Shown here piece by piece: positions 1 through 10,714 of a stretch of DNA of 64,000 bases. The number at the start of each line of letters is the position of its first letter. The first letter of the stretch is position 1. Origin of the DNA: Eurosta solidaginis. Taxonomy: Eukaryota; Arthropoda; Insecta; Diptera; Tephritidae. The translations under genes and the position numbers were made by a program. Under the pieces are notes generated by a model, which was not told the DNA's origin, searched no databases, and was given only the letters and a program-made list of their open reading frames with translations. The DNA is taken from positions 391,359,601 to 391,423,600 of the forward strand of contig NC_090319.1 in NCBI RefSeq assembly GCF_040869045.1, written 5' to 3'.

Positions 1-614
1 ACCCCTGAATTTTCTAAAACTTGCAAAGGATGGTAAAACGCCATTTTGATGAGCTTTGCGAAGATGGGCGTCTCCAAGATCCGGAAAGTTTTTTCAAAGT
101 GAACATATTGAAATGAATGAAATTGTTTCAAATTCTGGTGTTTTTCCGCCTTCCACTTTAAAAGTTTTAAATGCACTGATCTACTAAAAAGGCTCTAGAA
201 TTTGTTGAGATATATAAAACAAAAAAACAGGGAAAGGCAAAGGAATAGAAAAATCGTCGTGTATTAGAGACATTGCTTATTTATTAATCATTTTATGTCT
301 TGCAGCTTTCCTGAAATATGCACTGATTACTGTTCATTCTTACAACTCCTGTGACTTCAGCTAGAGCTGAAAGATCGTTTTTAAAACTAAAATTGATAAA
401 AGCCTTCTTAACAAACTCTATGAGACAAGAAAGGTTACGTAACTTGGCTATTCTGTCTACTGAAAATTATATAGCCCGATTTTTTAACTTTTATGATGTT
501 ATAGACACTTTTCCGAAACAGAAATCTCGAAAAAACATTTTTCTTAATAAAGATCTTATTGAAATTAAATTTTTATTTCATTGTAAATGCATTCAGGACT
601 CCGCATTGGGCTAG
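1..614 (+). pseudogene. hAT transposase relic (C-terminal dimerisation region)
   Basis: The open stretch 351-614 carries the hAT C-terminal signature: a TSARAERSFLKLKLIK block, then MRQERLRNLAILS. This resembles the ZMYM1-like or THAP-like hAT group, in which this region dimerises the transposase. Just upstream (about 307-350) the expected FPEIC...L block is visible in another frame with a stop between, so the gene is frameshifted. I see no DDE core, and the left part may lie outside the window. No terminal repeats could be assigned. This is a dead fragment and not a host gene. Confidence 0.7.
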
Positions 615-1041
615 CATGGACTACAAACCTTTCTCTCTTGCCTAAGAGAGGAGTCCTATGACCATTAGTGGGACATATACAACGTGTAATTGAATACGTT
701 TAAAATCTCGAAGTTTATTTAAATTAAACTGAGTGCAACGTGACGATTTTATTGATAGTTTCCCATCAAAACTTGCCACGGGCCCCAGACGGTATAGTTA
801 CGCCAGTTGTTTTACAAAGCCCTTCCTGATTAGTGGAGGTATTAATTAGTAAATCGAGTATACAGTTCGGTAGATATTGAATTGGGAAGTCCGGAGGTAC
901 TAATAACTTAGAAATTTTAGATTTTTGTGTTAGATTCCTATTGATCTAGGTAGGTGTGCGACATGCCTGTCTCATGGTAAAGTAGATGATATATACATAT
1001 GTAAATATATATTATGTTAAAATATGTATGCATGTACTTAT
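615..1041. other. intergenic, no recognisable feature
   Basis: No coding or repeat structure was recognised here. On the minus strand this is the 3' flank of the Flacc-like gene. An AATAAA lies on the minus strand at 1041-1046, overlapping the stop codon, and AT-rich sequence follows. Confidence 0.5.
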
Positions 1042-1700
1042 TTATTTTACTTCCAAAGTACGTTGAAAAACAGATAGAGCCCTAGCTTTTAATTTAGCAT
1101 TTATGAGCAACGGTTGTGGAAAATCATATTCTCGTGCGGGTAAATTACACAATTGTCTACGTAATTTTAGATCCTGGCGTGCACTTAGAGCCCGACTATG
1201 ACTGCCGCAAGCATTTGATATAAGGCTTTGACGCTGCAAACGATGCATACGTTCGCCAACTTGTAAGCAAGCTAATGGTAGCAAACGTTCAAAGTTGAAG
1301 GGAACATCGTCGATTTCTTCAATTGTTTTCTTGACAACTGTTTCCATTGTGACCCCGGCTATTTCTTTAGTACTTTCCTTATTCGTAGAGCCTTTGTTTT
1401 CATTATTTTCCTTTACGTTTTCATGTATGTTTATATCATTTTCAGTTTTAAGCGGGACTTTTTGGTTTATTTCTTTTATTTCTTCGGCCAGTTTTTGTTT
1501 AGATTCAGCCAACACCTGTTTGGCATAGTTTTCACCAGCCATCGTTAATGAAATTCCCATATCTAAAATTATACGATGAGGTTGCCATTTCTGCTTTGCA
1601 GTTGTCGATTGTTCAGTAGATCCAGGTGCGGCATTTTCAGCTTGAAGTTTTGTTTCAGCAATTAGTGAAGCCCAATCAACCCCCAATGCATCACCAACAC
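1042..1700 (-). CDS. Flacc: Flacc/ZC3H13-like protein, coding exon 3 (C-terminus)
   Basis: This is the last coding exon (codons about 866-1084). The acceptor is ttttaacag just upstream of 1700. Joining to exon 2 completes a glycine codon and keeps the frame (...NKG-VGDALGVDWASL). It encodes an acidic, Lys/Glu-rich linker followed by a conserved-looking helical block (FNFERLLPLACLQVGERMH, then an Arg/Leu-rich stretch). The stop is at 1042-1044. A cryptic donor-like GTAAAA overlaps the stop, so a further 3' exon cannot be fully excluded. The total of 1,084 residues is close to the roughly 1,150 I recall for Drosophila Flacc. Confidence 0.7.
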
Positions 1701-2022
1701 CTGTTAAAATATATAATTGTATGTGAGTATATATATATATTTATGTACATATGTATATTCCACTCAGCCGTAGACTTTGTTATGCCTCTTTCACATTCTT
1801 TACTACTTAATATTCCATTTATCCTTCTTCTAGCCCTCCCTTATTATATTTATCTGCCTCCCACTCCCAAATACAATAAATTCACTCACACTCACTCCCA
1901 ATCCTTCGCCTAATCTATTCTCCACTCTCTGCCTCTCCCACCACAATTTTCTTATATACACGTCAAGTGGTTGCACGAATCCCCGCGTTTCACAATATGT
2001 AATGTTAAAAGAATATAGGTAC
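1701..2022 (-). other. intron 2 of the Flacc-like gene
   Basis: A 322-bp intron with GT (2022-2021, ..AAAG|GTACCT) and AG (1702-1701, ..TTAACAG|) borders on the minus strand. It holds a TA-rich microsatellite (about 1727-1745) and pyrimidine-rich sequence, with no other feature. Confidence 0.75.
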
Positions 2023-3446
2023 CTTTGTTACGAGTATCTTCCTCCAATTCTCCATCGGAAATTTCTTCAAAATCAAGCATCTCATCATCTTCAGGTTTCT
2101 CATCTACAATTCCATTGCCATCAATGCTTCGTGTTAAATCTTCTTGTTCGGAAATGATTTCAGGCTTTGGATTCGAGTCGTCGTCAGTTTCAGTTCGACA
2201 TTTTTTCTCTCCCTTATTCAGGATATCATCGTCGCTATCACTTATTTCACTTAGCTCACCACTTACTCTTCCACTACTCACTACAGGATTGCCAAGTGTT
2301 GACAAGTTTTTCAATTTTTTAGAAATAAAACCCATAATCGGTGTTTTATTACTGGCATGGTCGTGGAAAATCTCTCCTGCTTCCGGTTTATCATCTATCA
2401 AAAACATTTCATGTTGCTGGCGTAATAGATTGCTGGCCTGCCCCAATATGCTTGGATTAGTTGTAGCATTCGCAGCACTTTGTGCTGCTGCTTTAGCCGC
2501 AGCAACAGCTGTGCTTGCCGCTGCCACGGCACTTGCTTGAGCTGCGGCTTTTGCAGCTGCGAAGGCAGCATGTTGGTTTTTTATTAGATTTGGATTTGTG
2601 TAAGTCATTTTCTTATTTGGAAATCTGGGATTACCACCAAGGTAACTAATACCTGATAATTGAGGTGGCATTCCCGTTAATGATGGTTGGTGTGACCTAT
2701 AGTTTTGTGAGTGATCTGGTCCCGTAAACCCACCGCCTCTTCGAAAATTTCTACCGCCACGCTCGGTGCGATGGTGATGTATGATTGTGGGAATATTTCC
2801 TGTGCTACCACATGGCCGTTGCATTGGTTCTTCATCTTCACGCCAGTCATTTTGCCAACGGCGATCTATACTCTCGGGACGGTTAGTTAGTAAAGGTTTT
2901 TCACGCTGTGGCGGCATATCATGATGATCGTGATCAGTCCATGTATCTCTTTGCCCACTCTTTATACCGAAATTTGGCGTATCGCGTATAATTGTCGTTT
3001 CTGTTTTACTTATATTTTGACTCGAACCTTTTTGAACATCATCTGTATCCCAGTCTGGTTCTGAAGGTGCTCGTTGTTCCCGTGGTGGTATTTTTGCTGG
3101 CCCTGCACTGGGTCCAATTCCAATAACTGGCAAATTTCGTTTGGGGCCACCAACAAACCCTCCACGACCAGTTATAGGGGGTGTATCATTCCATTCATGC
3201 TCCCGGTTGTTATCCCAATCACCCTTCCATTCCTCGCGTACGCGTTCTCTATTTCGTATCAAACGTTCTCTTTCATCAGGATAAACTTCGTGTTCCGTTT
3301 CTCGATAATCGCGAGGATCTCTGGTATCACGCTGATCTCTATTATCATGTAGATCATGTGTTTCGCGTTCCCTGATATCGTGATTCCAAGGATCTTCTCG
3401 TTCCCGCACGTGATGTGCTTCTTCAATATATGTTCGGTTATAAGTT
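2023..3446 (-). CDS. Flacc: Flacc/ZC3H13-like protein, coding exon 2
   Basis: This is the middle coding exon, codons 391-866. The acceptor ttctttgtag precedes 3446 and the donor AAAG|GTACCT follows 2023, both on the minus strand. The frame runs unbroken across both junctions. Content in order: a low-complexity Arg/Asp/Glu region (RERE, RDPRD, about 400-470), Gly/Pro stretches, an Arg-Gly patch (FRRGGGF, about 625), an alanine-rich segment (about 684-717), and an acidic tail with DFEEISDGELEED (about 849-861). The composition fits a nuclear RNA-processing scaffold. The identity with Flacc rests on overall layout and recall, not on a search. Confidence 0.7.
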
Positions 3447-3688
3447 CTACAAAGAATTGTTCATATATTTATTTATTTAAGTTGAGTCTTGGAATTAATA
3501 CATAGATTCTTACAGACTAGTAGTAGTAGTATATATTTATTTTAACAAATCAGAATACAGCTTATGACTAAAGCTACCATGAAAATCGAACAAACATATA
3601 AATAAAATAAATAAATAAAAGTACAAAATCGCGACAATAACAGAATTTGTTGCGTGTCGCATTGCATGTTAAATAAATTGCTTACAAG

Positions 3689-4690
3689 CTATGAGAATTC
3701 GTTTAATATTAAGTTCCTGAATTTAATGCTGTCTGCAAGAAACTTGGCAAGAGAGTCGAAATTATATCCATTTAAAATAGCAATGACCTTTGCCATATCT
3801 AAAGTTCTTTCCCCAAAATAGAGCAAACGGATATTGTTATATATAGGACATGAACCAATAAAGTGATAAGCGTCTTCTGCCACCTGCAAGTTACACACTG
3901 AGCAAAATGGAGAAGATATGTTTTTGTAAGCTCTTGCGTTTAGGTTCAGCAAACCTCCCCTTGCACGTAGAATTAAACTAACGGCATAAGCGGTGAAATG
4001 ATCCGTGAAATATGAACTCTCTAATGGCACTAAAATAGGGTACAGATTGTGGGTAGTAGACTTTTGAGCCATTTCTAGAAACATACTCGTATTACTCTCA
4101 GCAAGGCGATCTAAAAGCGAAGACGTGAAGACTTGAATATTAGCTATTGAAAATTCCGTAATGATAGGTAAATTAACTCTGTTAGCGGGTTCTTTCGAAA
4201 CGTTTGCCCAAGAGATCCCAAACTTAGCTGTCTCCACTGCCAGGATGCGAGGTAGTGTGTCATGAGTAATTCTGAGACAACGAGCAATATAAAGCATGTT
4301 TAGACGGAGCGTGTGTAAATATAGGGGTTGCAAACCTGTTTCCAGATGCAGCATGTAATTTGGCGTGTTAGAGGGAAGGAAAATCAGCTTTTTATAAAAA
4401 ATCTAAAGAGTTGCTCGACTTGGTCGAAATGGGCGACTCCCCATACTTGTGCGCCATAAAACATGATGGACCTGGAAGCAGCCTCAAAGATTTTTATTTT
4501 CTGGCTCAAACTGATATGGGGGTTGTTAATGTAGCTCAACCACGTTGCGTTAATAGCGTTTTTTGCATCCACCAACTTTGAATCTAAGTGCTTAGTAAAA
4601 GATAACTGACAAGTGAGGATAACACCTAAGTATTTGAATTCGTTAACTATTTCAATGCCTCCGCTGTCATAAGACCATTTCCAGGATTCA
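3689..4690 (-). pseudogene. J1 reverse-transcriptase C-terminal remnant
   Basis: Open pieces 4575-4384 and 4354-3689 match the region after the palm of jockey/CR1-type reverse transcriptases. Examples are EFKYLGVI-like sequence near 4640, VDAKNAINATW, SIMFYGAQVWG, and near the end a Cys/His motif (CSVCNLQVAEDAYHFIGSC). A frame break at about 4375 and loss of the palm with the YADD box make it inactive. Confidence 0.65.
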
Positions 4691-4699
4691 GGATCCAGG

Positions 4700-5720
4700 C
4701 ATCCTTCTCAGTATATCTAAAGCGTTCATTACCTTTCTGCGTAAGTTTGAGCACTGACTGTCAAACCACTCATTTTTCGGCGAGAAACGATAGTTTCCTT
4801 TGGCGATTTGTGCTGCCGACTTGACTTTTTCGGTAATTATAGACACTTTCTGATCAATAGGTACCACGGAGTATATATAACCGTTATTGCAGGAACTAGC
4901 GATAGCCTCTTTGTATTATTCCGCAATGCGCGGTTTCCATGAGAGTCTGGCAGAAGATAAAGGCCCGACATAGTCGGTAATATACACGCGACCGTGGAAT
5001 TTCATAACGATCGGCATATGATCTGAGAAGTATTTTGATCTTACAGAAAAACTATCGATTAGGCCCGAAATATCAAAAGAACAGATAGCATAATCGATCA
5101 CTGTGCGGCCAACCCCGCCGCAAAAAGTAAATTCACCACTCAGATCTCCATCCACCCTACCATTTAAAAAAACGCCACCAAAGTCTTCAGCCAAACTAAG
5201 AACTTATTTGCCTTTATTATCTATTACCGAGTCCTTGGAAACACGTGAGACACGAACATGAGACACTTCAGATAATGCTTCCTTTCCTACTACTTGGGAT
5301 GAGCCTACACGGCAATTGAGGTCACCAACAATGCAAAATGAGCTGGGTTTGACATTTTCTAGAAAATTTAGGAGACATGTAAAATCAGCATTCCACCGCG
5401 TGCAGTTCAAGTATTGCGGAATGAAACAGAAGACGGCATCACTTAGATGGACAGACAAATATGTGCAACCATAAGCTGTGACGAATTTCAGCCTGTAGCG
5501 CGATTCAATACGACTTTTAAAACGAAACAAGCAACCACCACTAGCACGGCCAACCTTTTGTGCTTTGGTTGCATCTATTCAATGTAACTGATACTCTTTA
5601 AAAAGGTGAAAGAACTTTGATCTATCCTCAGCCAAAACATGTGTTTCAAATAAAAAGAAAATATCAAAACTTCGAATGTGATTAAAAGCATCCTTAAATT
5701 TAAATTTGCTATTCAAGTTA
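4700..5720 (-). pseudogene. J1 AP-type endonuclease remnant
   Basis: On the minus strand the frame from about 5720 begins with an endonuclease start (NIANLNSKFKFKDAF, FLFETHVL). It continues through CIVGDLNCRVGS (about 5310) and ends with VIDYAICS and KYFSDHMPIV (about 5000-5100). These are the conserved ETH, GDxN and SDH motifs of an exonuclease/endonuclease/phosphatase fold that nicks target DNA. Stops and a frame change near 5200 and 5585 break it. An endonuclease-RT linker follows to about 4700. Confidence 0.7.
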
Positions 5721-5728
5721 GCTATATT

Positions 5729-8103
5729 TAGAGATGGGAAAGGGGTAAATACCCAAATGGTAAATACCCGGTAAATTGGTTATATGTATGTATATGGTAA
5801 AAATGGGTAAATATCCAAATATTTACCCAAAAGAAGGTTAAAAATAATAAATAATAAAACAAATACACAAATTCAATCAAAAATGTACCCAATTTGTCCC
5901 ATATTGGTCAGTAGTTATCCATTACGATCGTTTGAATTAGTTTTAATCTCTAATCAAGCGTTTTTCAAAAATATTTAGCCAATAATGCATGCCGTTGGAA
6001 AAGTATAAGTTTACCCAGTAAACATTTTAAGTCAAAAAAGAGTCGTAAAAACATCTAAATTGGAGCGTTTACAGTCTGTATGCACTCATTTGGGAGGCCG
6101 AAACCAATGTACTTTCCTACTTGCAATGGTCGTCCTATATGAGCCTATTAACGTATATCATTTGAGCCTAAATAAGAGTCCGAAGTAAGTCTTAAAAGTC
6201 TGTTAAACAGCTCATATTATACTCTAATGGAACTCTCCATCGTCATTTTTAACTCTAATAAACTCTGATTATCTCACACATATATGGCCTATTTATTATG
6301 CATCGTCAGCGCTTATTGGGGGCATATATAGTTCGACGCACCAGGACAGAGCGTATCAGCTTTGCGGTCACATTAAAAATGTCGAGAAGCGACCATGAGC
6401 GGAAAAACGTCGATGCTTATACAAAACAAGTAAGGAAGGCTAAGTTCGGGTGTAACCGAACATTAAATACTCAGCTGTTAAAATTTGACTTAAAAAAATT
6501 TTTTTAATGTTGGCGTGTTCCTCGTCCGATTTTGATGATTTTTGTTTAGAACATAAATAGTAATAGGAGTAACGTTCCTGCCAAATTTCATCATAATATC
6601 TTCAACGAACGCCAAATTGCAGCTTGCAAAACTTTTAAATTACCTTCTTTTAAAAGTGAACGGTGCCATGCCCATTGTCCAAGTAATCATTGCTTTATCC
6701 GTCTTTGGTAATGAATTATCCGTCTTTGGTAATTAATTATCGCACGTTTTTGGTTTTTCGAATTTTTCGACATCGAAAAAGTGGGCGTGGTTATAGTCCG
6801 ATTTCATTCGTTTTAAATAGCGATCTGAGATCAGTGCCCAGCAACTTAATACCAAATATCATTAAGATAGCGTTAACGGACAGACGGACGGACATGACTA
6901 AATGAACTTCTTTTTTCGCCTAGATCATTTTGATATATAGAATCTATATCTATCTCGATTAGATTATGCCGTTACGGGGTACCGTTATGCGAAAAAAATT
7001 AATATACTCTGTGAGCTCTGCTCAGCTGAGTATAAAAAGAATAGCAAGGGTAATATGTACAAATGTAATCCATTTTGTATCAAAATGAAAAATTGTTGTA
7101 ACAAAGTTTCAATATTTGTTCCAAAATCGCTTTGACGAACATAAATATTTGATAAATGACAATTTTTGAATGCTAGGTTAGGAGCTTTTAGGCCGTTAAA
7201 TTAAAGGCAAAAATTAAATTTTCTTTTACCCTCCTACGTGTTTTGACGCTCTTCTGATTCCTATATTGCCCACTTATTTTGGAGTCGTTTCGGATTCTTC
7301 AGTTATGAGCGTCGTACGCATGTTTAGGGGTTTATCCTATAAACATTATTGAAGCGCTTACAGTTCTGGAGTTCGATATGGGTCCGAAATGCGTGAAAAA
7401 TATCAGCCTCAAAAATGTTATCACCTAAGAGCCTTTTATGACTCCAATTTGATGAAATTATGAACCAACGAAAAATATTTAAATCAGTAAACTAGGCAGC
7501 TCCGGAATAAAAACTCAGAAATTTTTTCTGCCCCAATTTATTCCAAATAAATAATTAATTCAACTAATACTTATTTCATTTCTATCTTATCTTCATGGGA
7601 GTTTTATCACAGCAATTTTCTCCCCTATGTTTTCCGCTTCGGATATATGTCAAAAATTCTTCCGAAAATGCCCTGAAGTAGTGTCGTTAAAGAACTCAAA
7701 ATTAGCAGTATATGACGCCAATGAAGCTCATACATATATGATATCGGAAGGAGGCCTATATAAGACTTATGTTAGAGGCAAAATATGAACGTGCTAAAAG
7801 TCATAGAGCATTCGCTTCAGGCTCCTAAATGAGCTCATAACGAGTGCAAACGATCCAAAGTTTGAACTCCTTTCAGACTAGTTGTTGACTCCGAGTGTTT
7901 GCTGGGTTGTTTGTTTAAAATCAAACCGAAAATTATTTAATTTCATATGACGTATAAATTTAATTGTTGAATTATAATTCCAAGCAGACTCGATTCAAAT
8001 GATTTGTAAATACCCAAAAAAAGATACAAAAAAGGAATATTCCGGTTATTTTCCTGGTATTTACCCATAAAAATTGTAAATAACCGGTAGAATCCCAACT
8101 CTA
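5729..8103. mobile_element. 2.4-kb hAT-type non-autonomous element with 8-bp target duplication
   Basis: The termini are TAGAGATGGGA (5729) and TCCCAACTCTA (to 8103), imperfect inverted repeats of the hAT type. The flanks carry a perfect 8-bp duplication GCTATATT (5721-5728 and 8104-8111). Both ends are rich in GGTAAATACC-like motifs. No transposase frame is seen. An internal segment (about 6425-7035) with a GGGTGTAACCGAAC motif and a CTCAGCTGAGTATAAA end looks like a separate older repeat. The element splits J1. Confidence 0.75.
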
Positions 8104-8111
8104 GCTATATT

Positions 8112-8575
8112 GTATGACAAAACCGAGAGATCATCAAAAACTTCCCTAGAACACGATACATCGACATCATTTGAGGAAAATACTGAAAAAGTCTGATCTA
8201 AACCTAAATAACCACTACTTAAAAATCCTAGTTTTTTGACGTAGAAGATCTCCTGAGCAGGTCCGGGAAATTTGTTGGAAGATCGGAAATAGCGCTCCCA
8301 TAATACTCCTTCAACACAGAATCAGTCGGCTCGTTACCGTACATTAACTTATCGTCAGCTGAGAATCGGAGCCACTTGTTGTTGACACGCATCGTATTAT
8401 TATACACAAGTGCCTTCTTAGAGCGATCTAGGGCAAATAAGTCCTTCTTAAGCTGTAGGAGAGCTTTTTTTGCAAGCACTGATGCTCGTCGAGGTCCTTA
8501 TCAATATAAATAATTGAGCCAGACAGCTTCTTTGCATTCACCAAAACTTCCTTCACCATAGAGTGCGATCCCAGC
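8112..8575 (-). pseudogene. J1 ORF1 C-terminal fragment
   Basis: Open reading 8479-8228 (AKKALLQLKKDLFALDR..., NNTMRVNNKWLRFSADDKL) continues in sense with the N-terminal part at 16702-16900 once the Ingi insertion is ignored (MNLPNIVVRDTRTIF ... IIYIDKDLDEHQ). It is an RNA-binding ORF1-type protein with basic and coiled-coil-like character. A frameshift lies near 8485. A second copy of part of it lies inverted at 17005-17212. Confidence 0.5.
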
Positions 8576-8597
8576 GCTTCCCAAGGCAGTCGGTTCT

Positions 8598-10714
8598 ATG
8601 TACCGGAGCGACTCAGGATTTTTCCCGACCAAGGACTGTCATTTCAGTCTGACCCCATTTAATTTGTTTCGTCCCTCCCACAAATTGTCATCCTCCCAGC
8701 AGCTCCTTGCAGCAGGACTGCTCCATATTCTCTTACTCCGGGAAGGCATCGAATCCAATCCGGGTCCGTCTCCTGACCCCGGTCCTGAGAAATGGTTTTG
8801 CAGCATCTGCCGGAAAAGAATCTTTTTAGGACGGCCATACTCTGTTCAGTGTGTCTCGTGCAAGGGATGGTTGCATCGGACAGGTTGTTCTGGGCTTGAT
8901 CCCAAAACCCGACGTCCACGTAACTTTTATAATTCTTTTGTGGCTCCTTGCTGTTCACGCCCAAGGGCGTCCCGTAGTCTACGCCTAAGCGCCCCCACTA
9001 CCTTCCAGCAGCCCCGCTGCTCAGCAAGCCACAACAAGTACCCGCTGCTGCTCGCGCCACACGGCGCCAACAATTCAAACAGCTGATACCACTCATAACT
9101 ACTACCTTCGTAGTAGAGTTGGTAGCAATGCTGAGCATCAGCCCCTGCCCCCGTCTTCCCCCCCCCCCTCTTTTCCGGCAGCAATCATGCAGGTCAGGGA
9201 AACAGACTCTTAGCCCCTGCCTCCGTTTTCACCGTCTGCCAGCACAGAATATATAGGTTTGCGACATCCGCCCAATGCAGCTCCTGCCTTGGGTGGTGCC
9301 ACTTTCCTAGATGTTCTGGTCTCCGCGACGGCAACCCCCCGACGGCTTTCTTCGCGCCCTGTTGCCAGGTCGCAAACCCAAATCATCCAGGTACCCCAAT
9401 GCTTGCCCAAGGACGTCCAGTCACAGGGCCACAACAGCAATTGCGTCCTGGCCTTCCACAACCCAGGCGTAGTCACCCGTCACTTACCCCCAGAGTGGCG
9501 CCGTCTCCCCTTATGCACTTCAGAATTCTGCAGTTAAACTGTAATGGACTAACTGGGAAGATTACGGAGATAGTCGATTTCATGAAGCGGCACAACATCC
9601 GCATTGCTGCGATTCAAGAGACTAAACTCACAGCAAGATCTGCATTGCAGACCTGCTCTGGGTATAATGTCCACAGGAAAGACCGCGAGAGCGGAAATTA
9701 AGGCGGTCTCGCGTTTATCATACACCACTCTGTGCAATATTATATATTTGATCCTGGCATCGACCGCAAGGACAATGTCTTAGAACGTCAAGGCCTATCT
9801 GTCCGGTCAGGCGATGCAAACCAAGAAATCATCAACATCTACATCCCACGTGCCACCTGTTGCCCCAGTGGATACCACCCTAATATCAGGGCCATACTCA
9901 CTGGCAACAATCGCATTATCTTAGGCAATTTCAATGCCCATCATGATCTATGGCATTCAAACTTGCGGGCGGACAGTAGGGGTGAGATGTTGGCGGATCA
10001 AATAGAAGAAACGACGTTCTGCACAATACACGGAGACGCCCCCACACGTATGGTAGGAAGCTTTCACAGCTCGCCAGATATCTCAATCGTGAGCGCAGAA
10101 CTCGTAAACTGCGTCAACTGGCAGCCGATGGTAACATTGGCATCCGACCACCTGCCCATACTTATTTCGCTCGAGCGTACCGCCGACTTCACCGTCACTG
10201 AAAAACGCACTTTCATAAACTTCAAAAAAGGAAAGTGGGAAGAATATAAATCCTTTACAGACAACCACTTTGCTGCCCCCCTATCCCGACTGATGCCCAC
10301 CAAGGGGAGCGTGCCTTCTGTAAGGTCATTAAATCCGCCTCGGCACATTTCATTCCCGCCGGGAGAATTCCCGAAATCCGGCCCCACTTCCCGGCGGAGG
10401 CCCCAAACTTAGCGAGAGAACGTGACCTTATAAGACAGCTTGATCCAGGCGACCCCCAAATAAGGGATATAAACCAACGCATCAGATTGCTTGTGGATGA
10501 ACACAAGCGGGCGAAATGGGAGGAGCACCTAAGAGGTTGTAACCTCTCTACCGGTGTGGGTAAACTTTGGTCCACCGTAAAGTCCCTATCGAATCCGACT
10601 AAGCACAAAGACAAAGTTCCCATCGCCTTTGGCGACAAAGTGCTGTCGGACGCGAAAAAATGAGCGAGCGCTTTCTGCCGACAATCCTACGGTCGACAAA
10701 GATAGACGGAGAGC
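8598..10714 (+). pseudogene. G1 5' half: leader, zinc fingers and endonuclease (broken)
   Basis: The frame starts at MYRSDSGFF (8598), with the 2A-like EGIESNPGP and a PHD-like Cys/His finger (WFCSICRKRIF...SVQCVSCKGWLH). It shifts frame near 8990 and has a TAA at about 9699 where G2 reads Gly. Further shifts follow near 10290. Endonuclease motifs (IQETKL, GNFNAHHD in place of GDFN, SDHLPI) remain readable. It is cut at 10714 by G2. Confidence 0.75.

Noticed and set aside
2025..2540. Plus-strand Ser/Ala-rich frame
   Set aside because: Antisense to exon 2 of the Flacc-like gene; its composition mirrors the Ala-rich and acidic coding of that exon.
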